NCBI GenBank assembly: GCA_950295325.1 | Contig: OX485803.1 | Span: 66,789,554-66,853,553, forward strand | Reading direction: 5' to 3' | Length of the DNA stretch: 64,000 nt | DNA from: Polytrichum commune | Lineage: Eukaryota > Streptophyta > Polytrichopsida > Polytrichales > Polytrichaceae | Part shown: one piece after another, positions 1 to 12,100 of the stretch | Position numbering within the stretch: position 1 is the stretch's first letter | How the letters are laid out: each line of letters opens with the position of its first letter | Position numbers and translations under genes: made by a program | Notes under the pieces: model-generated | What the model was told of the DNA's origin: nothing | What the model saw: the letters and a program-made list of their open reading frames with translations, nothing else | Database searches by the model: none

Positions 1-194
1 TGTGCAATATCATGTTTAGTCCTATTGACTTCCTATAGTTTATGGGCCCACGCATGCAAGTAGCCTACATATTTTGAGATTGTATAGTGGATCTTGAGGA
101 GTTGGCACTTTGGAGCTTTGGAGTGTTGGAGGTGTCCAAGAGCGCATTTGGTTGTTGTAAGTGTTTCTTTGTGTTTTGCTATTGCTTGAATTTT

Positions 195-540
195 TTTTTG
201 ATACAAAGAGTGTTGACTTGTGAGCCTTGAGGGTTGAGAATCTTGTATGAGAGGTTTGGAGGTGTTCAAACTTTAAAAAAATATTAATTAAATGTTTTGA
301 GTGTTGACAAGCTTATTTGAGAGGTTTGGAGGTGTTTAGACTTCGAACGCATCTGATTTGATTGTTTTGAGTGTTGAAAAGCTTATTTGAAAGTTTTGGA
401 GGTGTTTAAATTTCAAAAGAATCCAACTTAAATGTTTTGAATGTTTGAAAGTGTACTTGAGAGATTTGGAGGTGTTTAGAGTTCAAAAGCATTTGACTTC
501 AATATTTTGGATGTTTAAAGGCTCATTTGTGAGGGTTGAT
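195..540. repeat. 70-bp minisatellite, four to five degenerate copies
   Basis: The box GGAGGTGTT recurs at 258, 328, 398 and 468, exactly 70 bp apart. Between boxes the pattern TTTTGAGTGTTGAAAAGC then TTATTTGAGAGGTTT recurs with substitutions. Related TTGAG-rich sequence runs to about 1000 but loses the period. No gene is visible in 1-1288. Confidence 0.8.
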
Positions 541-1184
541 TGTTGAAAGGCTTGTTTGACACTATTCAAGGTGTTTTGAGTTGAAGGAAATGTTGTTTGA
601 GTGCCTTGAGTGTGGAAAGGCTTATATGAATGCATTGAATGTGATTGAAGATAAAAAAAAAACATCTGAATTGAGTGACTGGAGAGTGCAAAGGGCCCAT
701 TTGAGAGAAATACATTCATTTGAGTGAAACTAAATCTAACTTGAGTGATTGAAAGTCCTAACATACATTTGAGAGCAATTGGACTCATTTGAGGTGTGAG
801 AGATCCGACTTGAGTGCTTAGAGTGTCTTTAGGCATTTTGGAGATGAAGTGGACTCATTTGAGGTGAAGAAGATCATACTTAAGTGATTTGATAGTTCTA
901 GGGCATATTTGAGAGCAAAAGCTCTTATTTATTGTGATTTAGATATGACTTGAGTGATTTGAGAGTTTAAAAGTCCATTTGACACCACGAGAGCATTTAT
1001 GAGTCCCAGTGATCCGACCCAACACAACGTGGGAGCCATAATATTTTACGCACAAACCAAGCAACGTATGATGTCTACAACCCAACATGTAAGATTGGAC
1101 GTTCACACTACAATGACCTTGGACTAACTAGGACTGTGTGGTCCTTTATTGAGGATATGTGAATAGATATGACAAAATATCGCC

Positions 1185-1215
1185 GACTCTGGTACCAAAT
1201 GGTATTCTCCCCCTT
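1185..1215 (-). repeat. Copia-like LTR retrotransposon remnant (primer-binding site and LTR edge)
   Basis: On the minus strand, TGGTACCAGAGTC differs by one base from the plant initiator-tRNA primer site TGGTATCAGAGC. It follows a purine-rich GGGGGAGAATACCA edge, as at the end of a Ty1-copia 5' LTR. No gag or pol coding sequence is found beside it. Confidence 0.4.
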
Positions 1216-1507
1216 GCAAATGTAAGAGGCGGGAAACCGTCAATTTAAAAGGACCCAACGTATGGTAAACATGATGGCAAAGATGCAACACAATAACTTT
1301 CTTACAATGGAAGAAAACAATGCTTTGCTAGACTTGGGGACACCAGAGCAAAAACATTCAACAAGTCGTTGAAATCTATAATGGTGAGCACAAAAGAAGC
1401 CATGGGAAATGTCGTCACAACACCGGAGGTGACATAGAACCCCTCTTAAAGTCGCTTAAAACTCCTTGATTACAAGCAATTGACCAGTGAACAATGGGAA
1501 GTCATAG

Positions 1508-3290
1508 ATGAAGCCAAAAACAATATTAAGGACTAAAATGTTGTGCCTAATGATCACCATAGTGTGCAGGGTGGTGGGTATGGCAAGATCTTTGGAATTA
1601 CCATATAAGCACTACCACAACGGGACACAAACACTCAAATTATCACTACCTACATTTTGCATTACTGTTTCTAACTCAAGATATGTGTGCAATGTATGCA
1701 ATTAAACAATTTTGTCACATTACAGTAATAAAGTCATGAAAACAAGGAAATGCAATGAAAACTTACAAAAACAAGCACACATAAGCCCTAGGGGTTGCAC
1801 CTTTCATTAAAAGCAAAGAATCTCGTGCATTTGCAACATACTCTTAAAACCCCCTATATACAAGTTCTTTATTGTAAAATCATGCAATACAAATACACTT
1901 TCAATGATGAAAATATATGACAATATGTATACATAAAAAAATTTACATTCATGTATAGTCACTAACATAAGTAACATAAGTATACAAATATACTTTTGAA
2001 TAATAACGAATTCCTATTGTATCATGTATAATGTAAAACCCTAGCATTTATTAATAGAATTCTTGAAGAATTGTGAATCCCTTGGATGTAACTCACAAAT
2101 ATCTAAGTCTACAATATATGTCATAGGAGCTAATACAATTATTGCTTCTAAATATAACATCAAATGATATATAAGATTGCAAGTCCTCTTATTGTTGATT
2201 CCTTTTTAATATCAACATAAGCCAATCTCCATGATTGATGGATGGTCCCTCAAGTCAATTGGATCCCTATACTCTACCCAACAATTACCAAATTTTCTAC
2301 GCATTTTATAAACCCTCCCAATAAACCAAACCTTAATTGGAGATAATTTCTTTAGTCTTCAATGGTTCTTGACAAGTAAAGCTTCAAATGTGTTAAAAAA
2401 CACACTCCACAATCATAACCAAGATTTAACATAGTATCATGATTTGCAGCTATAAGGAGTTTAGGCTTCATATATAATATGATAGCCTTAATCCCAATCA
2501 ATCGATATTTAGATAAGTTTGAATTGCCATTCAATTGACAAACAAATGTACTTTTGAAATTTCTACACTCCCCTACCTCTACATAAGCCACAATGAACTC
2601 TACATTAAGTTGAAATGGCATTTCAACATTTTCATGTTCATCAATTAGGACATCCTAGGCTTGTTAGAGTTCACTTTGCAACTCCACATCTTAATGTAAA
2701 TCACTTTCAACTTGCGACTACATCAATTCCGTCTTTATGACAACATCCTTGCACATGTTTGAATTATCTTCTCCAACACTATAATTTTCCTTGTCACCGC
2801 CATGTGCATTAAAATCATCAATGAATGTTTGATCATAATCACACTCTTCGTCCTCCTGCCTACTTCCAAATAAATAAGCCTCAATAAGTGTTCCAAATAA
2901 GTGTTCCAAGAACAAATGTTGTACATTTTCTAAAGGTCCTCCATACTTGCACATAACTACAAGTTATAATTTGTGTAACATATATATACATGTAATGGAA
3001 GTTCAAATTAATACCCCTTTTGTGCAGTCACGTATACTCATACGTGTCATGAAAGGTGCAACCCCCCGGAGGTCAAGTTCACTGGACTCCTTTGCAACTC
3101 TCAAGTTGTTCATAGGATCAACTCACATGTTCCCAATAGAACACCACCAAACACAAAACTAAACACAAGCAAGGTCGAGAATAGGATAAAGACCTTTGAA
3201 TATGTGTTATTTAGAGGTCTTAAGATAGGAAATGCAAACAAAATTGTAATAAGACTACAATTGCCTATGTTTGTGGTTGTCAACCGATGA
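1508..3290. other. Duplicated non-coding stretch, possibly old transposon
   Basis: Conserved with 47650-49400 in unit 2 but broken by many stops. A short peptide-like stretch, LDYKQLTSEQWEV in unit 1 and LDYKQLTLEQWEV in unit 2, sits at about 1470 and 47600. This is too little to assign a family, and I see no intact gene. Confidence 0.35.
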
Positions 3291-5310
3291 ACTAGCCACA
3301 ATCTTATAGGAGCATGTTTTTAACATGGATGATTGAGAACTTCATTCAAGTATGCAACAAACTTAAGCACATCCTTGATTTACCAATTTGATCTAACATA
3401 TTGGATTTTTTTTTAAAATTTTCACTTTTTAACTCAACGTTTGAGAATTTAATTCCTAAAATGTCTCGTCTCACAAAAAATATATCACCAAGGTGAAATT
3501 GTTCATTGTGGGTTTGTTCATGAACCATGATGCTCTTCCACTTAGGACTCTACAATGATATGTGCAATTAGGTTGCCCAACGCTAATTTATTGACCTTCC
3601 ACACTAGCTGGAACATTTATTACCACAACATCAAAATATAAGAGTTGTTCTATTTGACTCCGATTGCCATAATATACAAAGTTGTAAGTCATTGTAATAT
3701 GTTTTTGAGCAAGGTAAGTAATTTGCATGGGTAAAGAGGCATAATATTGTTTGACTAAGTGATCAGGATGAGTGGTGCCATAAATATATTATATGAGGTG
3801 CTAGAATTCAACCTAAAAATTGAGTGAGATTCAAGTGAAACACTTACTTAATATTAAGAAAATGAAACGATTGATTGCAATTGAGTTATGTTATGGGCAA
3901 CCTATTTGCGAAGGCAACCTAAATTATTGCACATGTCAGTGTAGATAACAAATTTCCATCTGTCAGCCTTTTTGTTATTGCTTGGAACTTGATGTCAGTA
4001 TTTAGATTTATTAGGTCAACTTATAGGAATGAGTCACAACCTTCAAAGGTTGATGGTACCTTCAATTTGTCTAGACTTTAAACTTGAGAGTTATTCTAAA
4101 CGAGCCAGGAGCAGTCGTAAGCTAGGTGACTTCTTATTATGTTGGCCTTAGGGTTTATTTATTTATATTTTAATAAGAATAATAATAACTGAGTGTTTTT
4201 TAGGAGTATTGTTCTCCCTCTTTAGTATGACACGTTTGGGAAACACAAAAAGTTGTATTATTGAGGTGTCGTCTTTGAATTTATATGACAAATGGCATAA
4301 AGTTGTTGTATTATTGAGGGAATACAAAAACATAAGTAATATGAGGCTTAAAAATATAAAAAACGAGTTTAAGCAATATATATGGTATAAAATAATAGCT
4401 TATAACTCTAAACAAATACAAATATTCTCAAGAACTATTGAAATAGGAGTTCAAAGATCTCTGGTGTTGCCTACCCAAGTTAGCAATTGTCATCTTATCT
4501 AGATTTCCTACTAACTTTTAAAAACTAATAATTTCATTAACACCAAAATATAAAGAGTTCTCTAATAAGAAACTAGACAACAATGATGCATGATGTTTAA
4601 TATGATCACTAAGGTTTACCGTAGGTGGAGCAACATCATTCACATGTACTAAATGTAGATTAACGTTAAGATCAAAGTCTTGTGCATAATTGATTCTCAA
4701 AGCAACATCCACCAACTCATCAGTACTCATTTCTAGCTCAGTAATCTCTTCCCCTTCCATCTGAATGTTCTTGATTGACATCTCATCATCACCCACTGCA
4801 AGAATGCAAGAGAGTGCACAAACGATATTGGTCATACAATATCACCCGTGTACAAGGCAACATACTAGGCATGAGGCCACTCTAACCCTAACCATGTCCA
4901 TTCTACACTAGTAACCCTAATTATCATTAAGTTCCCAATGATGAGTGAAGTTCCCAAGTAGTTCCCAAGTGAATTTGGATGTAGTTTAGATGTACATAAC
5001 ATAGATGAAAGGTGTTTTAGCATTAACTACCTCTTTAATATGACAAAATGGAGATTCTGAATGTTGCATTATCGAATGTCGTAGTTGTATAAAAGAGAGA
5101 GTTTTGAACTAAAAAGTTTGGTCTTGCAAAAATGTGTTGTGATATCGAGGGTGTCGTATAAATGAGTGTAATATTAGCGTGGTTAGACTATATCCGCATG
5201 ATGGTTGCACAATGCACATTGAAGAATGCCATTTGTTTTATCCACTTTTAAAATTGACGATAGGATGCAATATTTTCCTTTTACTTACATCACAAGGGAG
5301 GAACTATTAT
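3290..5310. other. Unit 1-specific non-coding sequence
   Basis: About 2 kb without a counterpart in unit 2, where the colinear point holds a 435-bp inverted-repeat element instead. Only short open frames (under 110 codons) occur, with no recognisable domain. Confidence 0.4.
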
Positions 5311-5483
5311 GACTAATGTGTTGGCGACAACATAGATTTGCGTGATGTGACATTTGATTCGGAGTTGACACTAACCCGGCAAGCTATGTTGCTTTGTATT
5401 TTCTATAGAATATCCTAAAGTGCCTGTCAGAACTCTAATGATTTGTTGACTGTGCTAACTATATTTCTTAAATTATTCTAGTC

Positions 5484-5500
5484 CAGGCTCTGATACTTTT
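5484..5500 (-). repeat. Copia-like primer-binding-site remnant, unit 1
   Basis: The minus strand reads TATCAGAGCCTGG, the 3' part of the initiator-Met tRNA primer site of Ty1-copia elements, beside a TGGCAACAGGGCC edge. The same sequence is kept at 50028-50045 in unit 2, so the insertion predates the duplication. Confidence 0.4.
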
Positions 5501-6389
5501 GGCAACAGGGCCTACCATATGACAAAATAGTGTAGGTTCGGGCTTTGTGGCCCCTACACACTCTCATCAATCGTGCAGACGAACCCGGGCTCATAGAGTA
5601 AAACCAACAAGCCTTGTATAGTCGTATGAACTCGATCTCACATAGATTAATATTGGATTCCATTTTGGAGTCCGTTTTATTTTGGAAAAGGATTAGTGTC
5701 ATGTAAAATAACTTGTTGAGTTTTTACTTTGCCAATGGATGAGTTTACTTAGACACTAGAATGTTCCGTTGGAGCTATCTTTTATCCATCCAACACCAAA
5801 ACTTGACTACATATAGGTTTCAAGTTGCCAATTGATCACAAATGAATAGGATTAGACTCGTTTGGAAATTTTGAAGCTAATTTTAGTGTTAATAAACTTA
5901 AAAAGTAACCTCCGGGTTGTATTCTATTTGAGAGCACCTATATTGAATCAAGTGCATCGGAAGTTTGCCATGACATTATTCAAATGAATGACTAGGTTGG
6001 GTGGGGTTGGGAATATGTCGTGTAAGGTGCTAGAATTATACCTTATGGATGTTTGTCAACAAGCATATTCAACCAAAAATGTGACCAGGTTTGTTATTGT
6101 ACATTAATAGAATGGAATGGTTGATAGCATTTGAATGATGATATGGTAGGCCCCTCAGCAGACTACCAATGTACATTGGCCCCCCAAAATGTGTCAAAGT
6201 TGTCCATGATTACTTCTTAGATCATAAGATGTGGGCATAATCAAGGAGTCCTTGGCATAGGCTAATCACTAAGAGGAAGATGTCTTGGAATATTGGGGTG
6301 CCTAATGTTGGGTTGACAAATTGTACCTAAGATGGTATCCTATCTTAGGGTTGTGTGGTTCGGAGAGAGGAATTATCACATGTGAGTGT

Positions 6390-6545
6390 AACCTCTTATT
6401 CATCCAACATAAAAGCCTTGAAATCATTTGTAACTCAAAAATTATTATTTTGAAATAATTTGACACCAATTTATCTTCAAAGACCCCAAATTAGTATGAT
6501 CCAAGTCAATTGAGATAAATCGGCCACAAACCTATAGGGGTCTAA
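6390..6545. repeat. Dispersed repeat, copy in unit 1
   Basis: A block running from CTCTTATTCATCC to the GACACCAATT and AAAGACCCC segments is related to 17690-17850 and to 51540-51690. The 51540 copy is explained by the duplication. The 17690 copy lies outside unit 1, so the sequence is a dispersed repeat of unknown class. Confidence 0.55.
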
Positions 6546-6690
6546 CAAAAATTTGTAGTTGGATGGATGAGAGGTATCCTCATATGCGATAATTCTCTCG
6601 CAGTGTGGTTCCACCGTGAGCACCAAGCACCAAGCACCAAGCACCCAAGACAACTACCCCTCTCTTTGCTGTGGGTTTCGGTGACCTTGT

Positions 6691-6766
<76 letters not shown>
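6691..6766. repeat. (TTG)n followed by poly-T microsatellite
   Basis: About fifteen TTG repeats run into about thirty T. The tract and roughly 70 bp around it are missing at the colinear point near 51800 in unit 2. Long homopolymer frames here are artefacts, not genes. Confidence 0.9.
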
Positions 6767-6767
<1 letters not shown>

Positions 6768-7918
6768 GTGTAATGAAAAAAATATTTCATTTGTCTCCCC
6801 CGCGTCTGTCCCCCCACACACACACCAAAAAAAGAAGAAATTAACCACCAAATTACCAATGTATGATGGTCCTGGATTTGCATCCTAAATGAAGGTCATG
6901 CTACATTTTAGAAGAGTTTGACCATTTTACATCTTTGTTTTAAGCTCATATATGTTGATGGAGAGGCAAGAAACATAATCTCATAGTCTAAATGTGGGGA
7001 ATATCCGGGAAGATTACGTGGAATACTATTTGTCCCACACAACACTGTTATGCATCTGAATAATATTATGTTGATGGTTCGAAGCCTTCCCTCCATGCAT
7101 TGTGGCCTCAATACAAAATTTTAATTCCACTCTAAGGTAGTTGGGCCTAAAAGCGACACTTTAAGAAGCTTTCAATATTTTAGGTAGGTTAAATAGCTGG
7201 AAAATTCAAATTTTTTTCCATATATTAGCAAGTCTATAGAAAGTCTATACTTTTTAATAAATAATAACATATGCAACCTACAAGAAATTCACAAAATTGT
7301 TCTAAAATGTGAGTCTTTTATTCTCCGCTAGGGGGATTCATTGATGTTGGATTGTTAGGTTCGAATCATATCAAAATCAACCTTATTGCGGGTGAGAGTC
7401 TTTTATTAAATGAAGGTGATGTCCCCATTATGTGGAACACTGCTTATAGTGCCTCATTGAGTAGATAAATCCATGATTAGCCATTGTGATTGGCCAAAGT
7501 TAGTACTCTCTTGAAAGCGTTCTTGCATTCTTCTTACAGTGCTACTATGAATGACCAAAGTTGTGCTATTAAACAAAGAACTAATTCGACAATGACTTAA
7601 TGACACTGGTGCACTCACTTATTGACGGCTTAAGAATTAAAAATAGGTGTCACCAAAAGGAAGGTGTTACTTTAAAGCACTGCTACCTTACATTTGTTTC
7701 CAGTCGCGGTCTCACTCTTTCAGTTTCGTAATGTGCTGTGTCCATGCACACTACAAAAAGTGACATGAGCAGGAGAACAAGTGATACTTCTCGTAATAGT
7801 TTCAATAAATTACCCACGCGTAAAGAGCATGAATGTGTAGGAGGTACTAGCCAACGATTGTCTCGACCACAGTGCCACCAACTGTGACGAGAGTACTTTG
7901 AACTTGTCGACTTTAAAC

Positions 7919-7926
7919 TATATAAA
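7919..7926 (+). promoter_or_regulatory. Candidate TATA box for laccase copy 1
   Basis: TATATAAA lies about 1.26 kb upstream of the laccase ATG, inside the best-conserved non-coding block of the duplication (about 7680-9186). If used, the 5' leader would be long and probably spliced; a possible donor GTAAGC lies near 8239. The distance makes this tentative. Confidence 0.35.
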
Positions 7927-9186
7927 GTTCATGTTGGCACTCGCTTGAGGAAATTCAAGGGCCCCGAAGCTTGTGTTGAGGTCGAGAGTTTTGAGGTCGG
8001 GTTGAGGATCACTAGGGAGTCCGAGCTGGTAGGAGGTGTAACATCTGAAATTCCATGCGTGAGAGAGTTACCAAGTTTTGTGCTGCTTCAAATCTGCATC
8101 TGTAACAATATATGTCAGCTCACAAGAGGTCTCAGCTGAATCTGAAGCTGAATTTGAGCTAGTTTACATATTACATTGAAAACGACTGATGTGAATGAGT
8201 GTCCTCAGAATTTTCGCCTGCAGTGTTTCCCTGATTCTGGTAAGCTCAATCTGGTGTTGCAAGAAAGTTCTAGGCATTCATGAAGTTTCTTTTGAATTTA
8301 GGGTGAAGTTTGTGACACAGAAATTAGATTGAGATCTGGGAGGCAACAATGTTGCAGTATTTATTCAGATGGTTGATTATTAATGCCTGCAAATTTAATT
8401 CTGGAGCTGAATAATAACATTATATGGTTACCATCAGTATTTCTCCTGCAACATTGCACACCAAGAACAGGCTATTTTTCCTCGTCGCAGTTACAGAGTG
8501 GTGATGATTGAATCAATGGCAACAAAACTCTATTCTCTGTGGATATCAGTTATAGTCTGGGTCATGCATCAATCACAGTTATACTCCAGGGATCCATTAG
8601 TTAGTAGAATTTCAATTGAATTTTGTGTCATCCTCAGCCTAGCTAGCTGTGAGTAAATGAATTTGAAGCGTGTGAATCAAATCTGTTAGAGGACTCTGCT
8701 CTTTGAGCCGAATATAGGCTTGTGGATTAATCTTCACTACTTTATTTTAAGTTCCATGAAGCTCAATCTCAGGCACGGAGTACTCTCTTGCCAGTAAAAG
8801 TTTCTAGAATGTTTGGAAGTTCTAGATTAGATGTGAATCTAATTTCTTGAAACTAAAAATCATCAAGAGTGGCATTCAGATTCAGCAGCACCAAAAATTT
8901 AGTGTTTACAAGATATCAAAAGTCATCATTCATTCACTGGCCTCATCAACATCTACAAAAGAAAGAAGTCTTCATTTAGCACTGTCTAGAAAAAAAGTCT
9001 TCACTTTTTCCTAACTGAGTCACCTTGAATGTGTTTAACCTGTCCATTGAACTCAGCTGAGGATCATGCTCTTTTGAAAAAGAGCTCCAGAGGAGAATAA
9101 AGAGCAGTTTGAGCGTTACATCTAGAGAATTGCTGACCCATGAGCATTGAAGAGAAACTGAACAAAGTTTGAAGGAGTCATTTGTC

Positions 9187-12100
9187 ATGGGTAGAGGAGC
9201 TGGCACAGCTATGGTTGCATCCATTCTTGCGACCTTCTTGTTCATTTTCATTTCACTAATTCCGCAACCGGCAGCAGCAACAAAGCACCACCGCTCCAAA
9301 AAGCACCATCTGCACTGGACGGTAATTAGACTTTCATTAATTTTTTAGATTTAAGTTATTTTTCCAGCCTTTCAATCTAAGTACATTATCAACAATCATC
9401 TTGTCTCTGGGCAGTGGTGCCTTCCGGAACATCCTGGTGGGGTGGAATTTTTGTGACGATTCTATAATTCAATATTGAGGCCTGATGACTACTTGTCATC
9501 GTGAAAATTTGGAGTACCATTATTATAGTGCTGTCTGGGTCGCCACATTGATGTTGAGAGCTAATTCCATGTTTGATTGAACATGGTCTTGACCAATGTG
9601 GATACGACACGTGGCAAAAACCTTCCATAAAACAATTATGTTGTGGTGAACCAGAGACCACCTTATCATGTGTATATATACAGGGGGTCGCTTACATGTG
9701 CTTTGTATTAATGAATGAAAATTATAATTGTACAGGTGGAGACCAAAAATGTGACTCGAGATTGCGAAACTGTGGGCATTGCGATTGTAAATGGGCAGTT
9801 CCCAGGCCCTTCTGTACACGTCAACGAAGGAGACACTCTCATAGTTAATGTGACAAGCAAAGTGGACACTGACGTCACTATACACTGGTGAGTGTGTTGT
9901 AGCCAAATTATGTCATCTATCAGAAATTTCTATTTAGAAGAATTTTGTATTTAAATCATATTGCAAATTATATACGACTTATGGCCAGAGAATTCACTGG
10001 AAGGAAGAAAAAATTCTGCCGGAATGATTTGATATAACATGCAGCTAGAAGAAGGGATTTTAGGACTTCTAGGAGTACAAAAGTTTACCTGCACCCACTC
10101 TTGAGTTGTCTTTGGAGAATGTAAGGTGCTATTATGCGACAAAGTCTTCCATAGTACGGCACACGCTACTTGTGACTAGAGTGTTTTTATATTTAAATTT
10201 GGGCGAGATAATCAAGGCACCACGAGGGATGTCCTTGCGTGAGGTGTCAGAAATATTAATGGATAGTCGTCAATATCCTGGAACGAACATTTTGTTTGAT
10301 CACCAACCACAAGAAAAACTGCCTGCTGACCTGAAATATGCTGTTTCTGAAACGAATGATTGCAGCGACCTATATAAACACAGTGCCACTAAGATATGCG
10401 GCCCTCTTGTGGGCACTTCCCGTGCCCGGGAAGTTTTAGTCATAGTCGGTCAAGATCCTAGTGATTCTAAATCCAACCGGTTACATGCTGACATCTTCCG
10501 GTTCTGCTATATTCATTTGAGGTATAGTCTATATATTCCTCTAAAATGATCAGTAATTCTTCTGAAGTCGAAACTTCAACCGGTTATTTCTCAAACTCAA
10601 GTGGTTCATTTGTAACTAGCCGCTGGTTCTCCCTGAGCCCTGGTACTTCCAACTCCATAGACATATTTAACCATTGGGTCAGCTTGAAAATTCTGTCATC
10701 CGGTTAGCAATTGCAAATAAGGAAGGTTGTCATTTCGTGTTTCACAATCGGAATAAGAACGGGTGAAAAATCTATCATAAGTTCACAATGGATATTTTCT
10801 TTGTCTTTAAACGATCACATAGGTCTTCATAATTGTGTTAGCTATTGAACCTGTAATGGTGTTTATGATTCGTTTCCACTATCCAATCTCATCATAACAC
10901 ATGTCTTTTAAATATCCGGTCTTAACGAGAAGTGTTGCTATGAACTACTGAAATATAAGTCATGTCCAATTAAAGTGTAGATAACTAATGAGAGGAGAAT
11001 GGATGATGAACCGTGCAAGCGGCGAGTCAACTACCTACTCGAGCCGGTTATCGGTCATAATTGATTAGCTCATGGATAGAATCTTGGAGTCCTGAATGAT
11101 ATCACGCCTCCACAGATGAAGCTTTGTGACGAGTCATCATAGCCTTCTTCTCTTGGACGAGTGATCGGTTATGAGGAGTGACCAGTGACCACATAAGGCC
11201 CACATACCTTCCTGCCAGTGCGTCTGTACAGATCTGTACTTGAGAACCACTTCTTGGAATGGTGAGATGTGGAGCCTTCAGAATCTTTCACACTTTCATG
11301 GGGTCTACGAATATTTTTGAATTGCAAGTACTTGCAAGTTTCTCGAAGTGGCGAATTTGGCTTTGGAGACTCTCACACTTCTAAGTCCGTCAGGCCTCAG
11401 TAACTAGGAATATTTGTGAGTGCATGCAGGCATGGAATTAAGCAGATGCTTACGAATTGGGCGGACGGACCCACGCACATAACTCAATGTCCATTGAGCT
11501 GCGGGGAGTCGTACACATATGAGTTTACTGTGGCCAACCAAAGCGGCACGTACTTCTGGCATGCACATGCTCATTGGTTGCGCGCGACTGTCTATGGTGC
11601 CTTCATTGTCCACTCCAAAGCCACCCCCCCTTATTCTAAACCCACTGCGGAAAGGTCCATTCTTTTTGGTAAGTACCCTCTCACTAACCTCCACCACTCG
11701 GGAACAAAATTGATCAAAGTGCTTCCTTATCATCTTTTTTAATTAGCTTGGTCAAAGTAAAAGGTTAAAGTAGTGCAGTACTACTTAAGAGATGCCATTC
11801 ATTTGAATGGGAAACTGCAGCCATACTAGCAGCCTCGATCCACCAAATGTTATCATGGCTCCCATCAACGCATATAAGATAGCCTTGGTGCAAAGGGCAG
11901 CTTAAACGGAGCTTGGTCTTAACCCTTATCCATAGGAACTCCGAGGTTAAGCCACCTAAGGTCCAAATAGTACTCGGATGGGTGACTTGCCCAACATTTG
12001 AAACTCTTGTGTACCCTACCACCTAGGGTCCACTCGATCATAGTGGGAGTATGAGGGTCAACTGGATGTGTTCAACCACCCACATGGGGGGTTTACGGGC

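Noticed and set aside
6619-6652. CACCAAG repeats that look telomere-like
   Set aside because: Only about four 7-bp units (three in unit 2), and the sequence is not the plant telomere repeat CCCTAAA; it is a short local tandem repeat.
6542-6883. Open frames with poly-Q, poly-K, poly-C or poly-F tracts
   Set aside because: They translate the (TTG)n/poly-T microsatellite, which is absent from the paralogous unit.
7335-7365. GGTTCGAATC resembling a tRNA T-loop
   Set aside because: No D-loop box A at the right distance and no acceptor stem pairing.
9573-9848. 91-codon frame across laccase exon 2
   Set aside because: It is out of frame with the conserved exon and reads through a splice site.
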